From positions 806,001 to 870,000 of the forward strand of contig WBMV01007620.1 in assembly GCA_013396655.1 (NCBI GenBank): 64,000 nucleotides of DNA, given 5' to 3'. Shown piece after piece: positions 24,986 to 36,941 of the stretch (positions are counted from its first letter, which is position 1; each line of letters begins with the position of its first letter). The DNA comes from Campylorhamphus procurvoides (Eukaryota > Chordata > Aves > Passeriformes > Dendrocolaptidae). The position numbers and the translations under genes are program-made. The notes below the pieces were generated by a model that did no database searches, had not been told where the DNA came from, and saw only the letters and a list, made by a program, of their open reading frames with translations.

Positions 24986-27900
24986 GATGAAAGGGGATGA
25001 AGTGCCCTCTTGCTGCAAAAACAGCTGATAAAAGCGTGAATAATGACCATGATCTGGGATGAGACAGATTCAGCAGCACCCTGCCAGTATTAGTGCTTGG
25101 TTCTATGAAGCCAACAGAGGGACAGTCTAACCCTAAACAACAGGTTTTGTTGGCAGAACTGGCCTTGATGGCATTTTGGTACAGTGCAAACCCGTATCAT
25201 CGCAGACCAGTGACCCCTGATACTGAATTAACAGTGATTTTAAAAGAGTGGTTGACTTTTGGCACACAAAGTCACGTGACTGAGGTCATGGTACAATCTA
25301 AATAGTTTCATTTTTTTCATTTATATATTTTGTCTCAACTGCAATCCCTATAACAGCAGGGAACAACACAAGAGAAGCAGAGCACATAATGGGCAGTAAC
25401 CAACTCGGTTTCCCCATTTCAAGGCACTACAGCCATTCCCTACTAGTGAGCCCTGACTAGAGGAGGAAAAATACACCTGTGGCCAAGTTTCTTCCTTCAG
25501 GATATTTTAGAATTCTACTTCAGGCTTTTCTGCTGTTGTTAAAAAATGACTCATCTGTTTACCTTTGTTATTCAGGTCTAGTGTCTCTAGAACATTTCAT
25601 CTGAAAATTCAAATTGAATAGTCACTCCTGCACAGGTAGGTCCACACACAAGATTCTCTTACACTTCTTTGCACTAAAGGGACATACTTATCCATTGAGA
25701 CTCCTTTAACAATATAAGCTTCTCAAAGCAACAGCTTATTTACTCAGGAATAAGGAAAAAAACATTTACTCATCATCAGTATTTATTCTGGAAAGTATCT
25801 TGAAGGCTTTACCTTAGATAAAACATTTTGGAACTGCTACTTGGAATGTAACTCCAAGAAGATATTCTTAAGGGATATATCAGACATCAAAGAATTCATA
25901 AAAAGGGGGTGTATAAGCTGAAAACATTAACATTTTTAAGCTTGTCGGTTTGAATCATGAAAATATAACAACATGCACTGATGCTTTATAGAAAGCAGGA
26001 AAAGGCAGTTAAATACTTGTGATCTTTTAGAATTTCAGAAAGTATCAATGACTAGGTTGGGGAAAAAAAGTGCCATGTTTCTCTGACCACAATACTTCCT
26101 CTCAACATTCAACTAGTATTTTTAGATGCTGTTCACATGGATAAGAATTATCTAATAAGCTGGTTTACATGCAAATCCAAGGTCACTATTAGTGATAGTA
26201 TAAAATCTGTATTCTCTAATGTATTTTTGACAGTCCATTTTGTAACTGAGAACATTTTTTCACAAAAGAGCAGAAATGGTCATTAGATTCTTCCAGCCCT
26301 GGATGAACAAGAACATTAGTAATTTTCTCACTGACTATGCATAATGCTGGTGTTATGAGGGGGCAGCCAAATTAATTTCTTTTTTTTCCTAGTATGCTTC
26401 ATGTGCTTAAGGAATGTCATCAAGTCCTCTATCCATCCTACCTATCATACCTTACATTTAAGAAAAAAAAGAAAGAGCCAAAATATAAAACCCCCAAAGA
26501 CTTTCACATGTCAAGATGCCCTCACTTTGTCAGAGACAAAATAAGAGAAATGTCCAGGATTTCAGTCTTTCCCACGATACCAACATTCAGCTCCGCACAA
26601 AGGACTTTCTGTGACAGCATGCTCAAGTACTGCTATCCCAAGGTTTCCCAAAAGGACAGAGCCAACTTTCCCAAAGGGTCATCATGTACCACTTCAAAGA
26701 GGGCAATAAAAATTTTAAGAAAACTTTATAAAGAAAACAAAAATTCTTTAGAGAAAGTGCAACTAAGCACCCATCTGCACATTTCATTGTTTCAGTCACC
26801 TAAAATAGCTGCTTCTTCTGTAACTACTTTCTACCCAGCTTTGATTTGGCAGAAACACTATCCATATTCTCCTGAACTACAACTGTTTATATTTTTTAAT
26901 AGCAACTAGATGGGTATATCTGCACTCCCAGCTAACACAGAGAGCCCCAACTGCCCAAGCTGCACACATTTCTACTGCCATCATCTCTGACGACATTCCC
27001 ACCACAATGCAAGGTAACTTCCTTAAAACTAGGTTAGGTGAATGAATGGCAGAGGAAACAAGTGTATGTCAAGCCCTCAGTTACGAGCAGGCTGTCACAA
27101 ATACAGGCAAGAAAAATCCTTTTTATTCTCCCGCTCATAATTTACTCTGTGTATGAGTAGAGAGATGAGATGTCTCATAATTGGTGTCTGACAGGTGTCA
27201 TAATTCACTTGCTGTGAGCAAGAGAGTGGGAACTACCTGAGCCCACCCAGCAAAGGTGGGCACGTCCTCAGGGAGCCACCCTTGGCTGCCACTCCTCCCC
27301 TCCCCTGTGACATTGCACATCTGCAAGGCAAAAGGAGAAAACTGATCCGTGTTTCAAAGTGTTGCAGAAGGGAAGGAACAAAAAAAGCAGTTTTAATGTT
27401 ATCTGATTCACTAAACAGCTGCACAAACATGTGGGTGAAACTGAGGCAGGAAAATTTACAGTCACAGGGGTAAGGTGCAACTCTCAGTTGCAGCACTTAT
27501 TTATACCAGCTTAGCTTCACCAGGAAAGCATGGTGAGGATCTCACAGCATGTGTTAGTAATTCCTGGGGCCAGCATATCACAAGCTGACCAAGGAAAGGT
27601 TGCATAAATTACGTTTAGTTGTAGAATATGAGAAATTATTTGCGTAGGTTTTAATTTTGATTGTAACTTACTTACTGCTTAACAGGAGTGGGCCCTGCTC
27701 AAAGCTTGGCATAGGTGAGCTTTAAATGAGCTCCCTTTGTTAGCATGACTGGCTCAGCAGGGCAGCAGAGACAGACCAGATACCTTCAGAGAGGGGCTGA
27801 GACCCAAAGCTGCCCCAAGCTGGGAGATAAGAGCAGTTAATGGGCTGCCCATGGGACATGGAGAAAGAATCCAATGAGGTGTTGGAAGACCCCAGACAGA

Positions 27901-29728
27901 CCATGAATTGCTGTTGGACCATGAAGTGCACACAGGGCACATGGAGGTCTCGTGCACAGCCTGTGGGGGTTCAAAGGCCAAGGATTTCTTTTTCAGGGTC
28001 CCTCTCTGAAGGCACCCAGCTGTAATAACCTGGCTCTGCCTCAAACCCAGGGTCCAAACCCTTCTTCAATGATGCTTGACTTTTCATCATTCAGAAGCTG
28101 AAACATGAACAACACTCTGCTCTATATACCAGATGGTGCTTCCATGAAGAAAGGGTGTCCTGACCACAGGATCAGATATAGCAACACCCACAGAGCTTTT
28201 TAATGGGATGCTTGGCAAATGTTTCACAGAATGCAGACAAGGCAATTGAAGCATTTTAAACTTCATATTATAGTTCCTTTACACATAGTCAAGCTTATTA
28301 TCTTCTACTGGACAATCTGAAAATAACACATTTTCACACTTAGTCCATATTCCAGCAGACTAATGCACAGTTTTTCCAGCTGATGTCTGTATTAGAAGAC
28401 TTTTGGACTTGGATGAACATAGGCCTTCTGAATTACTACATCCCTCTGTAAAGAAATAAATCCTTTTTCTCTTTTGAAAAAGATTTTACCTGTGAAAGGC
28501 TTTACCCTCCTACAGCAAGACTGCAAAACCCTGTATTTAGATGCTGTGAAAGGCATCTTAATTCTCTGTCTAGACAAAATCAACAGATCTCTCAATAAAA
28601 GATGTTCCTTGAAATAAACATCCTAGTGTTAAAAAACAAAAGATCAAAGCCTTCATCCCAGCAGAGCTCCTTGAAAATTAAGCCTGGCTCTTACCACAAT
28701 TAACAAGTTTGGACAAAGGAGACAAGTTGTCCAAAGTCAAGAGTGAAGAGGTGGGGGCCCTGTAGCTGCTCACAAACGTTAGTCCTCTGGGAACTGGCTG
28801 TGAGACACCAGCACTGCTTTAGAGGAAAGCAACATTCAAGCAGTCAACAAATATATGCTGTTTGCATGTTAAAGGCTTTTGGAATTAGCATACATATGCA
28901 GAAAAACCAACGGTATCCGTAGTAAAATGTTTTCTAGTGTTCACACAGAAACTGATATATTTTTACCAAATGCAAAAGTTACTTCTTGAATGCAAAAAAG
29001 GGGTGTGTGTGTAAAAATAGTATGTCAGCCTAAATACTACTATAGTACTCTAATTCCAATTCCAGAGAATGGTAAACAGGTTGTGATCACAGTACACCAC
29101 AGTCAGTTTACTTGGTGCCCTAGAAATACAGCACTGGTTGTCAGAGCATCTTACAATTACTGTCTCTGTCACCCACTGTCATGGCCCTGGAATCCAAGCA
29201 GACAAGCAAGCAAGAAAGTAAACAAAGCAAAGGAAACAGCACAGAGGTCCCCAGACAAGGGAAATTTTAGAACAAAATATTATTTTGTTGGGGTTTTTTT
29301 TTCTGATTCATCAGATGATTATTCTTCTGATGTAATTCTTTTTTACAGTTGAAAAGAAGAAGCAAAACTACCTCTTCTAATCAGTTAAAATGCTTAAACT
29401 ACATCAAGCTGAAGAATAAATACTTTTAATACTTAAGGAACAATCACATTTGTTTTGATGAGAAACTATTTTACTTTTCAAAATAACTGCAACTTCTGGA
29501 ATACTTAATAAAATAAATTACTGATGGTTTACTTAACTACATCAAAAAATACTTGAAAATCTTGTAAAGAAAAGTCCTAGAAAATCACTTGCTGAGAGAT
29601 TGACAAGGAATTATTTATGAGATTCTGAAGGTTCATGGCAAAATAAAGAAAAAATGACAAGCCTGTACTACCTTTGGCATACCACTGGGAAGGATCACAT
29701 CCAGAAGAAGCGGGAGGGAGGAAGGAAG

Positions 29729-29756
29729 GCCAGGATGATTTTGCCAGGATGATTTT
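29729..29756. repeat. 14-bp tandem duplication next to a polypurine tract
   Basis: GCCAGGATGATTTT occurs twice in direct tandem (29729-29742, 29743-29756). It is immediately preceded by a pure purine stretch of about 26 bases ending GGAGGAAGGAAGG. Confidence 0.85.
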
Positions 29757-31306
29757 ATCAATGTATGTTGACACGCCTTAATGGCCCAGAATCTGTTACT
29801 CCACAACCAGAGATGAGAGGAGAATGTTCCTTGGTAGATATTCCAGGTATGCATTTTCTTTAGGAGAAAGCACTAGGTCCTGCAGTTAAACTTATCTTAT
29901 GCTCTTGCTTTTATCTTAGATTAATCAAATTTTACCTACTGAATATGTTATTCACAATTGTTCATTATTTTAGTGATCATCTAGCATGATTTCTTACTTA
30001 GCCACTGAAAAGCTAAGAAATCTTAAAATTTAGGGTTTCATCCTGGCCTTCACTCCCGCTTTATTGTGACTACATTTCACATAATAATCTGGTTATACTT
30101 CTCAATACAATGGCATTCACCTGGTTTTGCCACTCGGCTGTAAAAAAACAAGATACTGGTGTTCTGAAATAGTTAATCAAGATGGAATTAATTCATTTAA
30201 ACATCAACTGTGAGCCAGATGTGCACATATGGGCCAGTCACTGCAGGCTTCCCTTCTGTCACTGGAGGTAAAACAGCCCTTTTTAGCATGTTCTTCTGAA
30301 CTTCTCCTTTGGGATAAAGAAAGCTCATGTCTTAATAATGCCTTTTAGTCTACAGACTGTGAAGAAAGCTTGAGTACTAGCAACATCACAGACATGTAAA
30401 TTCAATCAGCAGGGTCCCATGATAGTTGCTATTTCTGAATATTTTAGTTGTGTAGCCCATGAATGTTACCTGCCAGGACAGCAGCCAGCTAATCTACCTA
30501 AATATCGGTCCTTATTTATCTATCTGGATCTATATATCCATAGATTACCAAGAAACTATAATTCCAGCTACCTAATCAATAAATAGTGATGTTCAGCAAT
30601 ACAATGTTGTCTTTATACAGGTCCAGTGCCATCTTTTCTATTTTGCAAAGCCAATTCACAGCAATTTTCATTAAAATACACAAATAAAAAAGTTGCTGGT
30701 CCTGGCTCCTGAAGGAGATTGAAACTGTGATCTCAGTGCATGCTCAAAACTAAAACTGAGTTTCAGAAGAGTTTACTGTTCAACCCTTTTTAAGTAAGGT
30801 TAACTTGGATAAGTAACTGACTGAAAGACAGGAAACAAAAGATCATGGTGATTAGTGGAGCTTTTCAGGGATCCAGATCAAGGCTCTTGTTTTCCACTTC
30901 TTCCCAGATGGTCCAGCAGAGGGGAAAGACAGAAACTCATTTCAGATAGAAGTAAAATGACACATTTGGAGGAAAAATGCTACCTTTAGTCAGAAATGAC
31001 AGGCTCTGAAACCCACAGCTGTTAATACTATGGAAAGCATTAAAGAGCAACGTAAAGTGCTATCAAAATGCTGTATAAATCCATCCATCCAACACCTAAG
31101 CCATTGTGTGCTGCTCTCACCTCCTTTCACCCTCATACATAAACCACCTCAGTTCCCAAATGAACTGAAAAAGACAGAAAGTCACCAAGAATGATCAAAC
31201 ACGTGGAATGGATTTCTTATTCTGGGGAAAAAAAAATACACACAGGCAACACAAGTCTGTAAAAATCAAGAGAGATGTTGAGAAGATAGGGAGGACTCCC
31301 TCATTA

Positions 31307-31364
31307 TCTCTTCCACTAATAAAAATTAAGGACTCACTCATCTATTCCAGTAATAAAAATCAAG
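31307..31364. repeat. Imperfect direct repeat, period 34
   Basis: TCTCTTCCACTAATAAAAAT plus TAAG (31307-31330) recurs as TCTATTCCAGTAATAAAAAT plus CAAG (31341-31364), with three differences. No function suggested. Confidence 0.7.
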
Positions 31365-32316
31365 CGCTGCCCGACGAAATTTGTAGGTACCACATTCAAA
31401 CCAAACAAACAAAGGGAGGTGACTCCTTCCCACAATGTGTGATCCAACAGACTGGAACTCTTTCACAGGAGTTACAGATGCTAACACTGCTAAGTGCAAT
31501 GAAAATGTGTCTGCTTGATTTGATGAGCAACAAAATTCCATTACGGTTATTAAACACAGAGTTTAAAATGACTAGAGGATGTTAAGGCTCACTGCAGGAA
31601 TTTCTCTGTATGTGCAACCCGTTCTCACACACTTCCCTAGACTTCCAGAACTGACCACTGTTCGGAAGCTTAACACGAGCCCAGGCACAGTTCTGATCTG
31701 AACCACAGATGAGTCAGGATCTTCCAATTTCCTGGAAATATTATTCTTTAACATATGGAAATGGAATATTGAATACAGTACTCTTCAGAAAGTAAATTTA
31801 AATAGAGCAATGTAACATAAAACCAGAGGGATAACTCAAGGGAAACTTCAAAGGATTACTCAAACTCCTCTCTCTCCCCAAACATTATCAAACACACTAA
31901 GTTCTTGAGTTAAAAAGAAAGCAAAACCATAGGGAGAACAAGATATATGGAGAAAATAATTGGAAAAGTCTTCAAAATTATTAAGCAGTAACTCTTAAAA
32001 GGTTAATTTAAATCCTCTGATTTGCAAGACATACAGAAATTTTCAACTGAAAAAAATGCTTTATGATATCTGCAAGCCTACTTTCCTGGGCCATCTTTTG
32101 TAGTTCCCACAGAAGCAGAGAAACCTATGATGAATCTAAAAGATTACAAAAATCAAATACTGGATTGCCAGTCAGCTACTGCAATGAAAAAGACAAATCC
32201 ACAGCACAGAAATGTGTATTTATATTTCCTATTTAGCCATCTCAAACTTGTTATGACCTGTAAAGTGGATTATACCTATCACAACACTATCAAGTGAAGC
32301 ACGCGTAACAACTTAC

Positions 32317-32379
32317 CAACCTCCTGAACACATTCCGACTGTCAGGCTGTCCGGAGAGGCTTTGACTGTGCCCACTTTT
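32317..32379 (-). other. Candidate cassette exon (63 bp, phase 0/0)
   Basis: On the minus strand, gacattttctcagag precedes AAAAGTGGGC, and the segment ends GGAGGTTG before the perfect donor gtaagt. It lies between the 44.7 kb exon (phase 0 out) and the 21.5 kb exon (phase 0 in), and in that phase is an in-frame 21 codons: KSGHSQSLSGQPDSRNVFRR then L. Joined to the next exon it would give RRLSV, a textbook basophilic-kinase site. Two CpGs are kept in a CpG-poor intron. Two AGs lie 2 bases apart: the upstream one gives 65 bp, shifts the frame and meets TGA at the next junction. I know of no homologous insert, so this is an inference from splice signals and phase. Confidence 0.35.
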
Positions 32380-34468
32380 CTCTGAGAAAATGTCATAGAT
32401 TTAAGGCATCTTCAGATGCCCAATATTTCAGTATATGAATACAAACTGTTCCCTCAGCAATGATATGGATGTTTAAGTTGAACTGTAACTGTTTATATGG
32501 TCCACATTCATGTCTTTTATACTTCTGCACGTAAAGGAGAGCCTCAAACCTTCACAGCGGGGAAGGCTTCTAGTTAGAGAGACTGTTGCACAAATCCCTA
32601 ACTTCCCATTTGCAATGACAAAACATCTCTTCAGCAATTTTAGAACTGCTTAAATGGAAAATTACTTTTTTTCTTGTTTCCAGCTGTTGAGCTCCATTGA
32701 GAAATGACCTGAGCCGGCACCAAATGTCTGATGCTGCTACCCATGCACAAGAACTACCAGGTGTTCAGCAGACCACCATCAGTCTACAAACCACAGATGA
32801 AGAACAGCTTCATTAGCATTACGCAACTAACCCAAGAAATCTGTGCTATCTTAAACAACATTCGAAGAAATAAGTAGGTAAAACACGCAATGCAAAATTT
32901 TTGGTTTAACCCTTTGGATGGAGAAGGGGGTAGAAACAAAACCATTATCAGAGAAACGTCATTCTCATTAAAACTCTGGGTGGTTTGGAGAGCAGAAGAG
33001 TGCAAATTTTGCTCTGTAGGGTGCTCTCCACAGTTAAACCTGTCCTACCAGCAGGTGAGTTCAGACTCTAAAGCTGCTGTAACCTCGTATTTTGACAAGT
33101 TCTTAAAATTTCAAATTATGGGCACAAAGGGGACTGAAGAGGATTTTTTTCTACCAATACTCTTGATGCGCTGGAGAGGAGAGAGATCTGTGTCTTAACT
33201 TGCATGCTTTATAACATTAATATTTCTGTAAAATTTGAAACCCTGGCATTTGGTGCTGTCAGGCTGTCAGTTTCAAACCATTAATGAACTAAAAGTCTGC
33301 CTTCGTAAAAGGTTAATGGTAAGACAGTGAATTTAAGAGTTCAGGTTAGATAGATGCTGCTGAAACAAATGGAGCGAGACATATTAGAATCACTGATGAG
33401 TAAAAAGACTTTAGTAAATGAAATAAAAGGCAGATACAGAATGAAACCCACACAGCATGCTCCCAGCTGCCTCATCTCAAAGCACTGGAAGTGTGCACAT
33501 CCAAATGAGCTGGATGAACAAGCTCATTTTCTTTCTTCCTCAAGCTGCAGATTTGCAATGCTAGAAGGTGCTTTTGTAACAAAAGTATATTTTGAGCAGA
33601 AAGTCTTATTTCCTCCCTGCTTTATTTTTCATTCTCCTCTTTTACTGACTGTGGCTCACATAAATGTAAAGAAAACACATTCCCTTGCACCCCTGGTCAT
33701 GAATTTTACCATCTGCAGTTGCCATTCACAATTAATTTCTATCTCCTCTAGGAAAAATGCTTTAGTCAGTCTGCAGAGTGAATGAAATTCCTTCCTGCTC
33801 TCCCAGGAGAACCGTGCCTGTCTAGATTGCAGTTGGTAACTGGCATGATCCAGATTGTGCCATCCAGCTTAGAAACTGCTGTTATGAAACCTCCCTCTTT
33901 TACAAAAATTAATGAAGCCTCAACTGCTACATGGATCTCCACTTCCTTTTGCAGCAGTACAGAAAACACTGCAGTTACTTTCATCTCTCCTGCCCCCCCC
34001 AAAATCTGGGAAAACAAAAAACTCTTTCAAGCGGCATCAATACCTCTTTGCTCGTTTGTTAAAGTTGTGATGCTGTCAACACACTGACAATTATACTTTT
34101 CAAATTCAATGATTATTAAACAAAAGAGTAAACCCCTACTGTCAAGCAGATTATCCCAGATTTAGTGCTGGCAGCAAAGATTTCTTCCACTGTGGTATTA
34201 CAGTTCTTCTTTTCTCCTCAGAATATCTTTAAATTTCCTTTTTTAGTTTTGGGGGTTGTTCCCCCTCCCCTTCCCCATCACTGAAATCAGAAGCCACCGA
34301 GGAAAACCAGAGATATTCTTATTTTAAACTCTTTCAGGGAAAACTGCAGAGCAACCAGTGGCTCAAAACACAAATGGAAAATGACTAACCTCATGTGTTT
34401 CAGCTTTGCTTTTCAGCAAGTGCTTTAGGAAGGGGGACTTCTGCAGAGGGCAGGGCCAGCTGTGCACA

Positions 34469-34483
34469 GGGTGGGAGGGAGGG
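34469..34483 (+). other. G-quadruplex motif
   Basis: GGGTGGGAGGGAGGG has four runs of three G separated by single bases, the pattern of a very stable parallel G-quadruplex. A second, looser cluster, GGGTGGGTGTGGGTGG, begins at 34499. Both are on the strand opposite to SH3KBP1 transcription's RNA sense, that is, on the template strand. Confidence 0.85.
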
Positions 34484-35120
34484 AGGTGTGCTCTCTTTGG
34501 GTGGGTGTGGGTGGCCCAGAGCCCAGCACCCAGCACAAGGCAGGCACCAGCAGCCCCCACTTGGCTGCCAGTCACTGCTGCACCAGGATTGCCTCCCCAG
34601 TAGCTCCCCTTCCCTGCCCTCTCCTTGGCTTTTATTGCAAGTTTTTATGAAGCACTTAGGCAACTAACTGTAATAATATAAGCTCATGTCTCTGGCCTTT
34701 AAGAACTGTTTTAGAAACACAGGATGCCACCAATCTCCTACAGAAACACACACAAAGCATTAAAAAGGCATCTTAGAAACTGGCCTCCAGATTTTTTATC
34801 CTGCCATGTGTCTGGCTGGTCTATGATCCTTTTGCACTCTTCCTCCCCTCCTTCCTCTTTTCTTTATTTAAGGCAGAAGAAGAGAAAGACACATGGCACA
34901 TTCTAAGAGAAAAAGCAACTCAGAAAACGTGTGGCTTCCTTTCTGCACGCAGCTTACTGACTTTAGCTGGGAAAAGCCAAAGTTGAGGAAAATTTACATT
35001 TTTTGCTAAGAGCTCTCAAAGTATCTGCAAATCATTAAACAATTTACTTGACATCTCTCAATTCAGCTTTCTATAAAATTTTACAAGCAATAGTTGACTC
35101 TAGTTGTTTTTCCTTGGGGG

Positions 35121-35169
35121 NNNNNNNNNNNNNNNNNNNNNNNNNNNNNNNNNNNNNNNNNNNNNNNNN
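35121..35169. other. Assembly gap (49 N)
   Basis: 49 unknown bases, directly preceded by TTCCTTGGGGG and followed by GAAAGGAAAAAAATAA. The flanking G-run suggests the missing bases are G-rich or otherwise hard to sequence; the true length may differ. Confidence 0.99.
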
Positions 35170-36793
35170 GAAAGGAAAAAAATAATAATTTCCATTTAGA
35201 TTTTATTATCCCAATATAATTTTCTCCAAAACTCATTCACACCCATTTTTCTCTTTTGTACAAATGTCACCTCACAAAAAAGAGGAATTAATAATGCTTC
35301 TCCTTTTTTTTCTGCCAAGAAGAAGTACAGTTTTATTAGTGCATTTAGGAAGGAAAAAATAGGGGGTGGTGAATTTTTGTTTACTAAGCAAACATTTGAA
35401 ACAGCAACACATCCTAAAGACTTTGCAACTCCTCTTGCTTAACTATAAAGTTGCATTATTCTTTAGAATAAGAAAATTGAAACCACATCATATAGGAATA
35501 GAAAACATCTGTGTAAGTTTAATGGCCAAACAGGCTGAAAGGAAAAAGCTTAAGCTAAACAGAGCCAGGAACAGAATATGTTTTCATACAAAAGTAACCC
35601 CCTATTCTAATATGGTCCTCTGTAGCAAAAAGGGACTTCAGGATCCTCAGCACTCTTTTCCCTTCTTTTCTTTTTACCTACCCAGGACCTACAAAGTGTG
35701 CAGAAGAACCAAAGCACCCTGTGGTTGAAACCTGCAGAATATATATTACAATACAGTTTTAAAGAGCCACAATAAGAAAGAACCCAACTAATTGTAAAAT
35801 AAATACCTCCTCTCCCATTGTGAAGCCAAGCTGCCTTTCAGCAGCTTGAAGTGTCCAAGAAGAGTCCTGGAGTCCTGCCCCTTCCTTGCATGAGCTCAGC
35901 TCAGCGAGAGCGGGAGCCCAGCCCTGACACTGACTCACAATCCGGGCCATGCCGGGGAAACAAAAGTTCTACTTGTTTATTTCACAGGAAATCTGGAGCT
36001 TTTCCTACCTCTGCTCACTCACAGCAAGAAGTTTCCTCTCCTTTCCCAAGCCAGCTTAGACCCTCCTGACTTCTTGAGAGCAACAGCTAGGAAAGGCAAG
36101 GATGTGAATGACAATTTACAGACCTTTTCTGAACAGCTCAGGCAGAAAGTTTTGCAAATAATTCTACAGGCAAACAAGCTTATGGCAAATTCTGAGTGTA
36201 TTGGTCTCCCTGGGGGAAAAAATAAAGGTTGAAATTTCATGTAATTTATGTCTTTGTTTCGGTCCTTGTTTTTAAAGAAAGATGATCAAGAAACCGAAAT
36301 GTCATTAAGATGATGCTCTGTTCCATTAAAATCTTATAAATTCTTAATACTGCCTCCCTATCAACATTCAACTTTAAAATGACTGAATAAGGTCAGGAGA
36401 GGGAAAGACACAAACAATTTGGAAGAAATTAAAGATTTATACTTCAGCAAGCCACAAGATAACTACACACTCTCACTCCCATTTGACTTTACAACTACTG
36501 AGCAAGTATTTACACACAAACACATCTACTATGGACATATTTAGGCATACTTGATGCATTCCCTATAGACACAGAGCCCATTCTCTACAGAGGCATTCTT
36601 AAGGCAGTGCCAACACACTTATGGGACAAGAAAAAAGCCTCTGAATTTACACATTATAAAGCAAACAAAAATGGGTTCTCTCTACTTTTAAGACACTGCA
36701 TAAGCAAAGATGTGACAAACTCACACAGTATATAGACTGCATTAACTACTGTAGATGCATTAAGAGGAGATTAACTTTTTCAAAATGGTTTCT

Positions 36794-36941
36794 AAAAAAA
36801 AAAATAAAAACCAAAACTAAAACAAAACCCAAAGCAAAACCACCAACAACAAAAAAACAACCCACCACCAACAACCACACCAAGGAAAAAACCAAACAAC
36901 CCCCACAACAACAACACCAACAAAAACAGCCCCAAGAAAAA
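36794..36941 (+). repeat. A/C-only low-complexity tract of about 150 bp
   Basis: The plus strand is almost entirely A and C, with ACAACAACA and CCAACAAC patterns and only a few G or T. The SH3KBP1 pre-mRNA would therefore carry a long GU-rich stretch here. The minus-strand open frame over it (Gly/Phe-rich) is a composition artefact. Confidence 0.9.

Noticed and set aside
26394..26909. 171-codon plus-strand open frame, Lys-rich
   Set aside because: Intronic, unrecognised product; the Lys-rich start comes from an A-run. No supporting signal.
27225..28030. Moderately GC-rich stretch that reads like a retroelement or LTR
   Set aside because: No termini, target-site duplication or recognisable family blocks were found.
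33354..33785. 143-codon plus-strand open frame
   Set aside because: Unrecognised product in an intron, with no sign of a gene or retrocopy.
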